Shown here piece after piece: positions 15,766-25,924 of a stretch of DNA of 57,138 nt (position 1 is the stretch's first letter; every line of letters starts with the position of its first letter). The stretch covers positions 1 to 57,138 of the forward strand of contig WGNB01000047.1 in the NCBI GenBank assembly GCA_016124795.1, in the 5' to 3' direction. Under the pieces are notes generated by a model. That model ran no database searches. It was not told the origin of the DNA and saw only the letters and a list, made by a program, of their open reading frames with translations. The stretch is from Rhodopseudomonas sp. (GTDB lineage: Bacteria; Pseudomonadota; Alphaproteobacteria; Rhizobiales; Xanthobacteraceae). Made by a program: the position numbers and the translations under genes.

Positions 15766-18057
15766 CTACGCGGCCCGGGATTTGCTTGCGGCCGCTATAG
15801 CGCTCCAGATCTTGCCTGGCGTCGCCGGCATGTCGATATGGCGAATGCCATAGCCACGATCGAGCGCGTCGATCACTGCGTTGATCACCGCCGGGCAGGA
15901 CCCGATCGCGCCGGCCTCGCCCGCGCCCTTGACGCCAAGGGGATTGTTCTTGCACGGCGTGTTGCGGGTTTCGAACACAAAGGCCGGAGCGTCTTTGGCA
16001 TGCGGCATGGCGTAATCCATGAAGCTGGCGCTCAGCAACTGCCCTGACTTTTCGTCATAGACGGTATCCTCCATCAGCGCCTGACCGATCCCCTGCACCA
16101 ATCCGCCGTGAACCTGACCGGCCAGCAGCAGCGGGTTAAGCGTGGCGCCAAAATCATCGACCACGACATATTTGACGATTTCGGTCGCGCCGGTTTCGGG
16201 ATCGATATCGATTTCCGCGATATGGCAGCCGTTCGGGAAAGTCGGCAGGTCGGTGGCGAAATCCTTCGCCGCCGTCAGCTTTTCCGGCGTCGCTTTGGGA
16301 TGGTTGGCCAGATCGGCGAAGGAGATCGCCCGGTCGGTACCGGCCACCCGGACCGCGCCGTCGGCGATTTCCATGTCACCCGCAGCGGCTTCCAGCGCGT
16401 CGGCGGCCAGTTCCTTCAACTGGTCAGCCAATGTCTTCGAAGCGCGATCGACCGAAACGCCGCCAACCGGGATCGAACTCGACCCACCAGTGCCGGCCCC
16501 GGTCGCAATCTTGTCGGTATCGCCCTGGATGACCCGCACCATGTCCGGCGGCAGATCGAGACGTTCGGCGACCAATTGCGCGTAGGAGGTCTGATGGCCC
16601 TGACCGGTCGACTGCGAACCGATCAGCACGGTCACCCCGCCATCACGATCGAGCGTCACATGAGCCGTCTCCGGCCCATTGGCCCCACATGCCTCGATAT
16701 AAGTCGCCATGCCGATACCGCGCAGTTTGCCGGCGCGCTTGGCCGCGGTGACGCGCTTGCCAAAGCCTTTCCAGTCGATCAATTCCTGCGCCCGCACCAT
16801 GGTCGCGGCGAACTCGCCGGAGTCGTAGACCTTGCCGGTCGGGGTCGCATAAGGCAGCGCGCTCGGCTTGATCAGGTTCTTGCGCCGCAATGCGTCCTGC
16901 GTCATGCCGAGTTCACGGGCCGTGTTGTCGACCGCGCGTTCGATCAGATAGGACGCCTCCGGCCGCCCCGCGCCGCGATAGGCATCGACCGGCACGGTGT
17001 TGGTATAGGCGGCGCGCAGACGCACATGGCAGGCGGGAATGTCGTAGGAGCCGGTCGCCATGCCCATGCCGAGCCACGGAATGTAAGGCGCATAGCACGA
17101 CAGATAAGCGCCCATGTCGGCGACAATGTCGATATCGAGCGCCAGGAACTTGCCCTTGTCGTCCAGCGCCAGCGTCGCGGTCGAGATATTGTCGCGGCCG
17201 TGGCTATCGCCGAGGAAATGCTCCATGCGGTCGGCGACCCATTTCACCGGCTTGCGCAGCTTCTCCGCCGCCACAGCGGCCAGCGCATATTCGCGATAGG
17301 GAAACAGCTTGGTGCCGAAGCCGCCGCCGACATCGGGCGTGATGACGCGCATCTTGTCGAGCGGCAGCTTCAGGACGTCGCCGCAGATAATGTCGCGAAT
17401 GATGTGGCTGCCTTGACTGCCGAGGGTGAGCGTATAGCGCTCGCCGTCGTATTCGGCGATCACACCGCGGGTATCCATATAATTCGTCACCAGACGCTGG
17501 TTGACGATGGTCGTGGTGACCGTGCGCGCCGCCTTGGCAAAAGCGGCCTTGGTCGCCGCGGCATCGCCGAGCGCGGTCTCGAAAGCGAGATTGGGCCGGT
17601 CCGGCCAGACTTGTGCCGTACCCGGTTTCAGCGCCTCAACCGCGCCGATCACATGCGGCAAGGGCTGCCAGTCGATGGCGATAGCCTCGGCGGCGTCCTT
17701 GGCTTGTTCCAGCGTATCGGCGACCACGAAAGCCACCGCATCGCCGACATGGCGCACCACGTCGAGCGCCAGGATCGGATAATGCGGCACTTTGATATCG
17801 ACGCCTTCGAGAACGCCGGGCGTCGGCAGCGGCCCGAGTTCGGCGGTGTCAGCGCCCGTCAGCACCAGACGCACGCCTTTCATCGCCTTGACACGGCCAA
17901 GGTCCGCGATGGTAAAGCGCGCATGCGCCTGCGGCGAACGCAGCACCACCGCGTGCAGGGCCCCTTGCGGAGCCACGTCGGCGACATAACAGCCGGCGCC
18001 GCGCACCAGCGGGTCGTCTTCCTTGCGGGTCAGCGCCTGACCAAATCCGAATTTCAT
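15766..18057 (-). CDS. Xanthine dehydrogenase-family molybdopterin-binding subunit
   Basis: A 763-residue large (molybdenum) subunit of a xanthine oxidase-family hydroxylase. The N-terminal domain opens RKEDDPLVRGAGCYVADV. PDVGGGFGTK at 241-250 and AYRGAGRPEASY from 359 lie in the cofactor domain. GVKGAGEAG has the catalytic base at about Glu714. The active-site loop is AYRGAGR rather than the AYxCSFR loop of true CO dehydrogenase, so it should not be called coxL in the strict sense. No signal peptide is seen. The FAD (CoxM-like) and [2Fe-2S] (CoxS-like) subunits are absent on both sides, so partners must be encoded elsewhere or be different proteins. Substrate unknown. Confidence 0.92.
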   Translation of the reverse strand: MKFGFGQALTRKEDDPLVRGAGCYVADVAPQGALHAVVLRSPQAHARFTIADLGRVKAMKGVRLVLTGADTAELGPLPTPGVLEGVDIKVPHYPILALDVVRHVGDAVAFVVADTLEQAKDAAEAIAIDWQPLPHVIGAVEALKPGTAQVWPDRPNLAFETALGDAAATKAAFAKAARTVTTTIVNQRLVTNYMDTRGVIAEYDGERYTLTLGSQGSHIIRDIICGDVLKLPLDKMRVITPDVGGGFGTKLFPYREYALAAVAAEKLRKPVKWVADRMEHFLGDSHGRDNISTATLALDDKGKFLALDIDIVADMGAYLSCYAPYIPWLGMGMATGSYDIPACHVRLRAAYTNTVPVDAYRGAGRPEASYLIERAVDNTARELGMTQDALRRKNLIKPSALPYATPTGKVYDSGEFAATMVRAQELIDWKGFGKRVTAAKRAGKLRGIGMATYIEACGANGPETAHVTLDRDGGVTVLIGSQSTGQGHQTSYAQLVAERLDLPPDMVRVIQGDTDKIATGAGTGGSSSIPVGGVSVDRASKTLADQLKELAADALEAAAGDMEIADGAVRVAGTDRAISFADLANHPKATPEKLTAAKDFATDLPTFPNGCHIAEIDIDPETGATEIVKYVVVDDFGATLNPLLLAGQVHGGLVQGIGQALMEDTVYDEKSGQLLSASFMDYAMPHAKDAPAFVFETRNTPCKNNPLGVKGAGEAGAIGSCPAVINAVIDALDRGYGIRHIDMPATPGKIWSAIAAASKSRAA

Positions 18058-18181
18058 GATTCCGATCGCGCAACCTTATTCGCAAGCCCGTCGAGAAGCC
18101 CGGCCAGGACCGGGCACGGGTTGTTCAGTCACGCGCCTCCCGATTTCGTTCGTCCAAAAATCCGCTCGAACCTTTGCAGGT

Positions 18182-21100
18182 CTATTCGGCCGGATGCTGC
18201 TGCGGCGCATCGGATTCCGATTTCTTGCGCCGGGTGAAGATGTCCGCCAGCCACCGCGATACCACGTAGAAGGCCGGGGTGAAAATCAATCCGAATGCGG
18301 TCACGCCGATCATGCCGGAAAAAACCGCGGTGCCCAAGACCTGACGCAGCTCGGCGCCAGCGCCAATCGCCCATACCAGTGGCGACACGCCAAGAATGAA
18401 GGCGAACGACGTCATTAGAATCGGCCGCAACCGAAGTCGCGCTGCTTCCTGCGCGGCGGCATGCCGCTCCTGACCCGAATCTTCCAATTGCTTGGCGAAC
18501 TCGACGATCAGAATGGCGTTCTTCGCCGCCAGACCGATCAACACAATGAACCCGACCTGGGTCAGGATGTTATTGTCCTGTCCGCGCAACACCACACCGA
18601 CGATCGACGCGACCAGACACATCGGCACGATCATAATGACCGCCAGAGGCAAGGTCAGACTTTCGAATTGCGCCGCCAGCACCAGGAACACAAACACCAC
18701 GCCCAGCGCGAAGGCGAAAATCGCCGTGTTGCCGGCGCGAAGCTGCTGGTAGGCCAGCGTCGTCCATTCATAAGCGAAGCCGGGCGGCAACACCTTGGCC
18801 GCGAGCTGCTGCATGATATCGATGGCCTGCCCTTGGCTGAAGCCCGGCGCCGGCTGGCCATCGAGTTCGGCCGCCGGGTACAGGTTATAGCGCGGCAAAC
18901 GGTACGGACCCGAAATGTCCTTGACGGTCGTGAATGACCCCAACGGCACTGTCTCGCCGGCTTCATTGCGCACGCGCAGATTCAGCACATCGCGCGACTC
19001 CAGGCGGTATGGAGCGTCGGCCTGCGCCTGCACCCGGAAAGTCCGACCGAACAAGTTGAAGTCGTTGACGTAGACCGAACCGAGATAGACCTGCAACGTA
19101 TTGAACACGTCGGGCATCTTGACGCCGAGCAACTGCGCCTTGGTGCGGTCGATGTCGAGGTAGAGTTGCGGTGTCGAGGTCTCGAACAGCGAAAACACCT
19201 GCTGCAATCCGGTGGCGCGCCCCGCGGCGCCCATCATGGCGTAGACCGCGCCCTGCAACGCTTGCGGTCCGGCGCCACCGCGATCCTCGACCATCATGCG
19301 GAAGCCGGCGCCATTGCCGATGCCCTGCACCGACGGCGGCTGAATCACGACGATGAATGCGTCCTGAATGGCGGCCATCTTGCCGAACAGCGCCCCCTGG
19401 ATCGCCGCCGCCGACTGACGAGGGTCCTTGGCCCGCCGGACGAAATCGTCGAGCACCAGGAAGATCGCGCCCGCGTTCGGCGCGTTGGTAAAGGTCGCGC
19501 CGGAGAAGCCGACCACGCGAATGGCGTGACTGACGCCGGGCTGCTTCATGGCAATCTCGTAGGCGCGCTTCATCACCGCGTCGGTGCGCTCCAGCGACGA
19601 GCCCGGCGGCAATTGCGCCGCCAGGATCAGAAAGCCGCGATCCTGCTGCGGAATGAAGCCTTGGGGCGTCTTGCGGAATTCGTTGAGACCGAAAGCGAGC
19701 ACGCCGGCGTAAATCACCAGCATGATTACCGCCATGCGCACGACGTGCGCGGCCAGCCAGCCGTAACCGCGCCCAAAAGCATCAAAGCCACGATTGAACA
19801 TGCGGAAAAAACCGTGAATCGGCTTTTCCCACAACTTATCCCGGTAGCGCGGATCATGCGGCTTGAGCAGCAGCGCGCACATCGCCGGCGACAGCGTCAG
19901 CGACACGATCAGCGAAATCACCGTCGCGCCGGCGATGGTAAGCGCGAACTGCTTGTAGAACTGACCGGAAATGCCGGTGATGAAGGCGGACGGCACGAAC
20001 ACCGCGCTGAGCACCAGCGCGATCGCGACCAGCGCCGCGCCGACCTCATCCATGCTCTTGATCGCCGCCTCACGCGGCTTCAGTCCGTTGGCGATATTGC
20101 GCTCGACGTTCTCGACCACGACGATGGCGTCGTCGACCACGATGCCGATCGCCAGCACAAGGCCGAACAGCGACAGATTGTTCAACGTGAAGCCGAACAG
20201 GCTCATCACGAAAAACGTCCCGATCAACGAGATCGGAATCGCCAAAATCGGAATAATCGCGGCGCGCCAGGTCTGCAGGAACAACACCACGACCAGCACG
20301 ACCAGCACCATGGCTTCAAGGATGGTCTGCACCACCGCATCCACCGATTGGCGGATGAACTGCGTCGGGTCGTAAATGATGGTGTATTTCATGCCCTCCG
20401 GAAACTTCTCGGAAAGCTGGGCCATGGCCGCGCGGATATTGTCGCCGGTCTTGAGCGCATTCGAACCGGGGCGCTGGAACACCGCCAGGGCGACGGATGG
20501 ATTCTTGTCCAGATAAGAATTGGACGCATAATTCTGCGCCGCGAGTTCGACCCGCGCGACATCCTTCAGCCGCACCACCGCGGTGGCGGTCTGTTTGACG
20601 ACGATATTGCCGAATTCCGCCGGCGTGCTCAGGCGTCCCTGCGTTCGCACCGCGACCTGGAACGCAAGCTGATGCGGCACCGGCGGCTGATTGAGGACGC
20701 CGGACGCCACTTGTACGTTCTGCCCCTGCAACGCCGAGACGACATCGGCGGCGGTCAGGTTGAGCGATTGCAACCGGTCCGGGTCGAGCCAAACTTGCAT
20801 GGCGTAATCGCGGGCGCCGAAAATCACCAATGAACCAACGCCCTCAACCCGCGTCAGGGCGTCAGTGATTTCGAGGTTGGCGTAGTTGGTCATGAACAGA
20901 TTGTCGCGCGAATTGTCGGGCGAAAAGAGGTTCACCACCATGAGAATATCGGGCGAGCTTTTGGCGACCGTCACGCCAACCTGCTGCACTGCCTGCGGCA
21001 AGCGCGGCGTCACGCTCGACACCCGGTTTTGGACCTGGACCTGAGCGATATCGAGATCGGTCCCGACATCGAAGGTCACCGAAATGGAAAACTTGCCGTC

Positions 21101-21358
21101 GGCCGTCGAATTCGACGACAAATAAAGCATGCCCTCGACGCCGTTGACCGACTGCTCAATCGGTGTCGCCACCGTGTCGGCCACGGTTTCGGCCGACGCG
21201 CCGGAATACTGGCCGGTAATGTTGATGATCGGCGGCGCGATTTCGGGATATTGCGCCACCGGCAGTCGGCTATAGGCAACGCCGCCGAGAATTATGAATA
21301 CGATCGACAAGACTGATGCGAAGATCGGCCGGTCGATGAAGAAGTGCGAGATGCGCAT
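18182..21358 (-). CDS. RND multidrug efflux permease (HAE1/AcrB type)
   Basis: A 1058-residue inner-membrane pump, a normal length for the family, driven by protons. It begins MRISHFFIDRPIFASVLSI. The proton-relay pair is in GIVVDDAIVVVENVER, at about residues 407-408 by AcrB numbering. Two large periplasmic loops and a second repeat are seen, with IVLIGLAAKNAILIVEFAKQ including the transmembrane lysine. It would pair with the adaptor encoded 8 bp upstream and an outer-membrane TolC-type channel that is not encoded here. Likely substrates are hydrophobic drugs or aromatic compounds. Confidence 0.96.
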   Translation of the reverse strand: MRISHFFIDRPIFASVLSIVFIILGGVAYSRLPVAQYPEIAPPIINITGQYSGASAETVADTVATPIEQSVNGVEGMLYLSSNSTADGKFSISVTFDVGTDLDIAQVQVQNRVSSVTPRLPQAVQQVGVTVAKSSPDILMVVNLFSPDNSRDNLFMTNYANLEITDALTRVEGVGSLVIFGARDYAMQVWLDPDRLQSLNLTAADVVSALQGQNVQVASGVLNQPPVPHQLAFQVAVRTQGRLSTPAEFGNIVVKQTATAVVRLKDVARVELAAQNYASNSYLDKNPSVALAVFQRPGSNALKTGDNIRAAMAQLSEKFPEGMKYTIIYDPTQFIRQSVDAVVQTILEAMVLVVLVVVLFLQTWRAAIIPILAIPISLIGTFFVMSLFGFTLNNLSLFGLVLAIGIVVDDAIVVVENVERNIANGLKPREAAIKSMDEVGAALVAIALVLSAVFVPSAFITGISGQFYKQFALTIAGATVISLIVSLTLSPAMCALLLKPHDPRYRDKLWEKPIHGFFRMFNRGFDAFGRGYGWLAAHVVRMAVIMLVIYAGVLAFGLNEFRKTPQGFIPQQDRGFLILAAQLPPGSSLERTDAVMKRAYEIAMKQPGVSHAIRVVGFSGATFTNAPNAGAIFLVLDDFVRRAKDPRQSAAAIQGALFGKMAAIQDAFIVVIQPPSVQGIGNGAGFRMMVEDRGGAGPQALQGAVYAMMGAAGRATGLQQVFSLFETSTPQLYLDIDRTKAQLLGVKMPDVFNTLQVYLGSVYVNDFNLFGRTFRVQAQADAPYRLESRDVLNLRVRNEAGETVPLGSFTTVKDISGPYRLPRYNLYPAAELDGQPAPGFSQGQAIDIMQQLAAKVLPPGFAYEWTTLAYQQLRAGNTAIFAFALGVVFVFLVLAAQFESLTLPLAVIMIVPMCLVASIVGVVLRGQDNNILTQVGFIVLIGLAAKNAILIVEFAKQLEDSGQERHAAAQEAARLRLRPILMTSFAFILGVSPLVWAIGAGAELRQVLGTAVFSGMIGVTAFGLIFTPAFYVVSRWLADIFTRRKKSESDAPQQHPAE

Positions 21359-21366
21359 AGCGGCGA

Positions 21367-22629
21367 CTACTTCGGACTAGTGGCGGTCGCGGGCGCCGCC
21401 GGGGGCTTGCCCTGACCGGCGGCCTGCGGACCCCCGCCGGCCGGCGCGGCTGCTATCCTTACCGTTTGTCCGGGCCGCACCCGCGCCATGCCGTTGACGA
21501 TCACGCGATCGGACGCCGCTAAGCCACTCTTGATGACCCGCAATTTGCCATCCACCAACTGGCCAAGCTCGACATATTTGGGCTTGGCCTTGTTGTCGGT
21601 ATCGACCGCCAAAACAAATTTGCGCGTTTGCTCGCTGCCGATGGCGACATCCGGCACCAACAAGGCCTCATAAGGCGTCGACGCCGGCACGCGAATACGC
21701 GCGAACATGCCGGGCGTGAACAAGCCCTTCGGATTGTCGAACACGGCCCGGCTTCGGATCGTGCCAGTCGATGTGCTGATGACGTTATCAAAGAAATCAA
21801 GCTTGCCCTCATGGCCGAAGGCGTTCTCATCGATCAGCTTGAGCGACACCGGAATGCCGGCGCCGCGGCTCTTCGCTCCGTTGCCGTTATCCTTGTCGGC
21901 TTTGAACATCCGATCGTAGCGCAGATAAGACGCTTCATCGATGGTGAATTCGAAACGGATCGGATCGTCGGTGACGATGGTGGCGAGCAAAGTCGTGTTG
22001 CCGGCGGCGCCGCCGGTAACCAGATTGCCCGGAGACACCCGCCGGTCGCCGATGCGGCCGTCGATCGGCGCGCGCAATTCGGTGAATTCAAGATCGAGTT
22101 CAGCGGTGCGCACCGCAGCCTCGGCGCCGGCAACCGCGGCCTTGGCATTGTTGAAGGCCTGCGAGCGCTGCTGGAAAACCTGATCGGTGATGGTCTTGGC
22201 CGCCACCAGTTCCTTGCCGCGCGTGAAATCGGCTTCGGTGAAAGCCAGATTGGTTTTGGCCTGAGTCAGACTGGCGCGCGCCTGAGCGGCCGCGTTCTGG
22301 AATGGCCGCTTGTCGATCGTGAACAACAGGTCGCCCTGCTTCACCCGGCTACCATCGGTGAAATGAACGCCTTCCAGATAACCGGACACGCGCGCCCGCA
22401 CCTCGACGGTGCTGACCGCGACAAAGCGGCCGACATATTCGTCGTAATCGGTCACGGTGCGCTTGGTCGGCTCGGCCACCGTCACGGCGGGCGGCGGCGG
22501 ACCGCCGGCCTGCTGCTTCTCGCCGCAGCTTGCGACCAGCGCCGCGAGCATCAGCACCGCGCCGATGCGCCGACCAACCGTGGAAATTTCGGGGAAATTC
22601 GCAATTCGAACGACGTTCATGACAATCAT
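21367..22629 (-). CDS. RND efflux periplasmic adaptor (membrane fusion protein)
   Basis: A 420-residue AcrA-like adaptor linking the RND pump to an outer-membrane channel. The lipobox LVASC, with Cys35 as the lipidated residue, points to inner-membrane anchoring. Biotinyl-lipoyl halves (VEVRARVSGYLEGVHFTDG and LRAPIDGRIGDR) flank a coiled-coil hairpin (about residues 100-165). Beta-barrel and membrane-proximal domains follow, and the C-terminus is rich in Pro, Ala and Gly. ATG codons at 22629 and 22620 are both possible starts. Eight bases separate it from the pump gene, so they form one operon. No TetR-type repressor is adjacent. Confidence 0.94.
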   Translation of the reverse strand: MIVMNVVRIANFPEISTVGRRIGAVLMLAALVASCGEKQQAGGPPPPAVTVAEPTKRTVTDYDEYVGRFVAVSTVEVRARVSGYLEGVHFTDGSRVKQGDLLFTIDKRPFQNAAAQARASLTQAKTNLAFTEADFTRGKELVAAKTITDQVFQQRSQAFNNAKAAVAGAEAAVRTAELDLEFTELRAPIDGRIGDRRVSPGNLVTGGAAGNTTLLATIVTDDPIRFEFTIDEASYLRYDRMFKADKDNGNGAKSRGAGIPVSLKLIDENAFGHEGKLDFFDNVISTSTGTIRSRAVFDNPKGLFTPGMFARIRVPASTPYEALLVPDVAIGSEQTRKFVLAVDTDNKAKPKYVELGQLVDGKLRVIKSGLAASDRVIVNGMARVRPGQTVRIAAAPAGGGPQAAGQGKPPAAPATATSPK

Positions 22630-22779
22630 GGCCGACCCGCTTACGAGGACCTCGTCACATAGCGGTGACGACCGGGCCTGTCCACCGTGGCCGAATGGTC
22701 ACGGCGATGGAAAACTTGCGGCAGCTCAGCGAAATTCTGTGCATCGCGCAGCCGCCACGCTTGCGACGATGGAGCGGTG

Positions 22780-24312
22780 TCAGCGCGCACGCCCTTTAAA
22801 GGCCGCGAGCCAGCGCCGTCCGAATATCGCCAGCACTACGCCAGCATAAAGCGTGCCGCCAATGGCGGCCAAGGCCAACAAAGTGATGACGTCGCGGCCC
22901 GGTATTGCCGCAAACAGGCGCGCCAGCGGCGCGGCGACGATCCAAAGCACGACGGCCATCGCGATGCCGGCCGCGCCGAGCTTGATGGCGGACTGCCGCA
23001 GCCTCGCATCGATCCGGATATGGCCGGCGCGCAGACCCAACCACACCACCAGCGTCAGATTGATCCAGGCGCCGATCGAGGTGGCCAGCGCCAGACCGAC
23101 CTGCGCCAGCGGGCCCATCAGCATGACCTTGAACCCGATGTTGACCACCGCCGCGACCAGCGCCGCCTTGACCGGGGTCGCGGTGTCGCCACGGGCAAAA
23201 AACGTCGCGACGGCGCTGCGGATCAGCACGAAGGGCAATAGCCCGATCGCATAGGCCGCCAGCGTATGGCCAGCGGCGACCGCGTCGGCGTCCTGGAACG
23301 CGCCGCGCACGAACAACGCCCGCATGATCAGATCGGGGATGACGACGAAAGCCGCCAGACACGGAATCGCCATCAGCAATGTGAATTCGGCGGCGCGATT
23401 TTGGGCATGGGCCGCGCCGGCGTCATCGCCGGCCGCCAGCCGACGCGCCATTTCCGGCAGCACCACGGTGCCGGCGGCAATCCCGATGACGCCGATCGGC
23501 AATTGATTAAGCCGGTCGGCATAATATAGCGCCGACAGCGCGCCAGCGGGCAGAAAGCTGGCGATGATGGTGTCGGCGAACATCGCCAGTTGCACGCTGG
23601 CCGAGCCGAGCGTCGCCGGGCCCAGAGCGCGAAAGAACTGGCGGACGTCGGCATCGAGGCGCGGCCGACGCAGCCGGGCCAGTACGTCGGCACGGAAAGC
23701 GTCGCCACCGACCAGCAACGCTTGCAGCACGCCCGAGATCAGCACGCCCCAGGCGGCGGCATGGCCCGGCGTCGGGAAATAGACCGCCGTCAGCATCGCC
23801 GCGATCAGCGAGAAGTTCAGCAGGATCGGCGCGGCCGCCGCCGCCGCGAAGCGCTGCAGGGCATTGAGAATGCCGCCATAAAGCGTCACCAGCGTAATCA
23901 GCAGCAGGTAGGGAAAGGTGATGCGCGTATAGGACACCGCCAGCGCGTAACGCCCGGGATCCTTGGCAAAACCGGGCGCCAGCACATCGATGACCGCCGG
24001 TGTGAAGGCGAGCGCGACCGCCAGCAGCACGATCTGGCTCGCCAGCAGAATGGTGAAGATATGATCCGCGAATAGTCCGGCGCGCTCGGACCCACCCTGC
24101 TCGCGGATGCGGGCATAGGCCGGCACGAAGGCGGCATTGAAAGCGCCCTCGGCAAAAATCGCGCGAAAATGATTGGGCAGACGGAAGGCGACGAAAAAGG
24201 CATCGGCGATCGGCCCGGCGCCCAGAACCGCGGCCATGATGATGTCACGAACGAACCCGGTCATCCGCGACAACAGGGTAAAGCCGCCGACCGTGAGAAT
24301 GCGCTTGATCAT
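22780..24312 (-). CDS. murJ: Lipid II flippase MurJ (MviN)
   Basis: A 510-residue MOP-superfamily membrane protein with about 14 helices that flips lipid II for peptidoglycan synthesis. Family sequence includes GFTLLSRMTGFVRDIIMA at the N-terminus, DAFFVAFRLPNHFRAIFAEG near residue 40-60, and FARGDTATPVKAALVAA. The length is typical. It usually is the only MurJ and then essential. A related O-antigen flippase is less likely given the close match to MurJ motifs. It is divergent from the mannose-phosphate gene at 24470 and is followed by no obvious partner. Confidence 0.95.
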   Translation of the reverse strand: MIKRILTVGGFTLLSRMTGFVRDIIMAAVLGAGPIADAFFVAFRLPNHFRAIFAEGAFNAAFVPAYARIREQGGSERAGLFADHIFTILLASQIVLLAVALAFTPAVIDVLAPGFAKDPGRYALAVSYTRITFPYLLLITLVTLYGGILNALQRFAAAAAAPILLNFSLIAAMLTAVYFPTPGHAAAWGVLISGVLQALLVGGDAFRADVLARLRRPRLDADVRQFFRALGPATLGSASVQLAMFADTIIASFLPAGALSALYYADRLNQLPIGVIGIAAGTVVLPEMARRLAAGDDAGAAHAQNRAAEFTLLMAIPCLAAFVVIPDLIMRALFVRGAFQDADAVAAGHTLAAYAIGLLPFVLIRSAVATFFARGDTATPVKAALVAAVVNIGFKVMLMGPLAQVGLALATSIGAWINLTLVVWLGLRAGHIRIDARLRQSAIKLGAAGIAMAVVLWIVAAPLARLFAAIPGRDVITLLALAAIGGTLYAGVVLAIFGRRWLAAFKGRAR

Positions 24313-24469
24313 CGGCCCATCAATTCGCCAGAGGATTTTGTCGGTAAATAGACTTATCCGCCGCGCGACGGTAGTTTGAGGCGGTGTCGTCGAACTGCCT
24401 TTAGGACGATTCCCGACCCAAACATAGGGGTCCGCCCGTTAACCCTCAGCCGTTGCGAGCCTGGTGACC

Positions 24470-25882
24470 ATGCCTTCGCCGATTGTCCCGATCTTGCTCG
24501 CCGGCGGCGCCGGCACCCGGCTGTGGCCGGTGTCGCGCGACGCCCTGCCCAAGCAATTCCTGCCGCTGGTCGGCGGACTGTCGACTTATCAGGAAACGCT
24601 CAAGCGGGTCGCCGACCCGATGTTCGGGCCGCCGCTGGTGATTACCGGACCGAATTTCCACTTTTTCGCCCGTCGTCAGGCCGAGGAAGTTGGCGTCGAC
24701 GCCACCGTCGTCATCGAGCCGCTGCGCCGCGATTCCGCGCCGGCGATTGCCGCCGCCACCGCGATCGCGCTCGCCCGCGATCCGGACGCCGTGGTGCTGG
24801 CGCTGGCCGCCGACCACATCATCCTCGACGTCGAGGCCTTCCGCGCCACCTGTCTGGCCGGCCGCGCCGCCGCCGACGCCGGCAAGATCGTCACCTTCGG
24901 CATCCGGCCGACCGAACCGAAAACCAGCTACGGCTATATCCTGCCGGGCGAACCCGTGGGTGCCGGCGGCGTCAACGTCGTCAAGAGTTTCGTCGAAAAG
25001 CCGGATGCCGCCACCGCGGCGCGTTACGTGCTCGACGGCTACCTGTGGAACTCCGGCAACTTCCTGTTCCGCGCCGACGTGCTGCTGTCCGAACTCAAGC
25101 GGCTGGAGCCGGAGATGGCGGAAGCGATCGCCGCCTCGGTCGACGGCGCGAAAAGCGACCTCGGCTTCCTGCGGCTCGATCCGGCCGCCTTTGCCCGCGC
25201 GCCGCAAAAGTCGATCGACTACGCGGTGATGGAAAAGACCGACCGCGCCGCCGTCGTCGCCGGCGACTTCCGCTGGTCCGACATCGGCAGTTGGGACGCG
25301 CTGTTCGACATCACGCCGGCCAATGCCGACGGCAATGTGCTGCAAGGCCCGGTCGTCACCATGGATACGCAAGATTGCGTGGTGCATTCCGACGGCCGAC
25401 TGACGACGCTGGTCGGCGTTCGCGATCTGGTGGTGGTATCGACCTCGGATGCGATGATGGTGGTGCCGCGCGCGCGCTCGCAGGAAGTCAAGGAACTGGT
25501 CGCCAAACTCAAGAGCGAGAAGCGGCCGGAAGCCACCGACCACAAACGCGGTCACCGTCCGTGGGGCTATTACGAATCGATCGACCTCGGCGAGCGTTTC
25601 CAGGTCAAACGCATCGTCGTCATTCCGGGCGGCGTCCTGTCATTGCAGAAACACCGCCACCGTTCCGAACACTGGATCGTGGTGCGCGGCACCGCCGAAG
25701 TCACCACCGGCACCGAGGTGCGCGACGTCCACGAGAACGAGTCGATCTATATCCCGATCGGCACCGTCCACCGGATGGCCAACCGCGGCAAGATTCCGCT
25801 CGAACTGATCGAAGTCCAGACCGGCAGCTATCTCGGCGAGGACGACATCGAGCGCATCGAAGACGTCTACAGCCGGACTTAA
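24470..25882 (+). CDS. manC: Bifunctional mannose-1-phosphate guanylyltransferase / mannose-6-phosphate isomerase
   Basis: A 470-residue type II enzyme that isomerises fructose-6-P to mannose-6-P and makes GDP-mannose from mannose-1-P. The N-terminal nucleotidyltransferase has LLAGGAGTRLWPVSRDALPK, then VKSFVEKPD and FRWSDIGSWDAL. The C-terminal cupin (about residues 350-465) has RPWGYYESID, KHRHRSEHWIVVRG and ENESIYIPIGTVHR, with the metal-binding histidines. ATG 24470 is chosen. A GTG two codons earlier (24464) is an alternative. It supplies GDP-mannose to the polysaccharide genes nearby. The phosphomannomutase is not in the window. Confidence 0.95.
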   Translation: MPSPIVPILLAGGAGTRLWPVSRDALPKQFLPLVGGLSTYQETLKRVADPMFGPPLVITGPNFHFFARRQAEEVGVDATVVIEPLRRDSAPAIAAATAIALARDPDAVVLALAADHIILDVEAFRATCLAGRAAADAGKIVTFGIRPTEPKTSYGYILPGEPVGAGGVNVVKSFVEKPDAATAARYVLDGYLWNSGNFLFRADVLLSELKRLEPEMAEAIAASVDGAKSDLGFLRLDPAAFARAPQKSIDYAVMEKTDRAAVVAGDFRWSDIGSWDALFDITPANADGNVLQGPVVTMDTQDCVVHSDGRLTTLVGVRDLVVVSTSDAMMVVPRARSQEVKELVAKLKSEKRPEATDHKRGHRPWGYYESIDLGERFQVKRIVVIPGGVLSLQKHRHRSEHWIVVRGTAEVTTGTEVRDVHENESIYIPIGTVHRMANRGKIPLELIEVQTGSYLGEDDIERIEDVYSRT

Positions 25883-25924
25883 GCTATGCCGGGACCGCCG
25901 CCACGCGGCGCTCCCGGATCACGA

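Noticed and set aside
15766-18057. Calling the molybdenum subunit a CO dehydrogenase (coxL)
   Set aside because: The active-site loop is AYRGAGR, not the AYxCSFR type, and the coxM and coxS genes are absent.
16108-18237. A 709-codon open frame on the plus strand, antisense to the molybdenum-hydroxylase gene
   Set aside because: It is His/Arg/Gly-rich shadow sequence from a GC-rich gene, with no family motif and no ribosome site. The minus-strand frame carries all the expected motifs.
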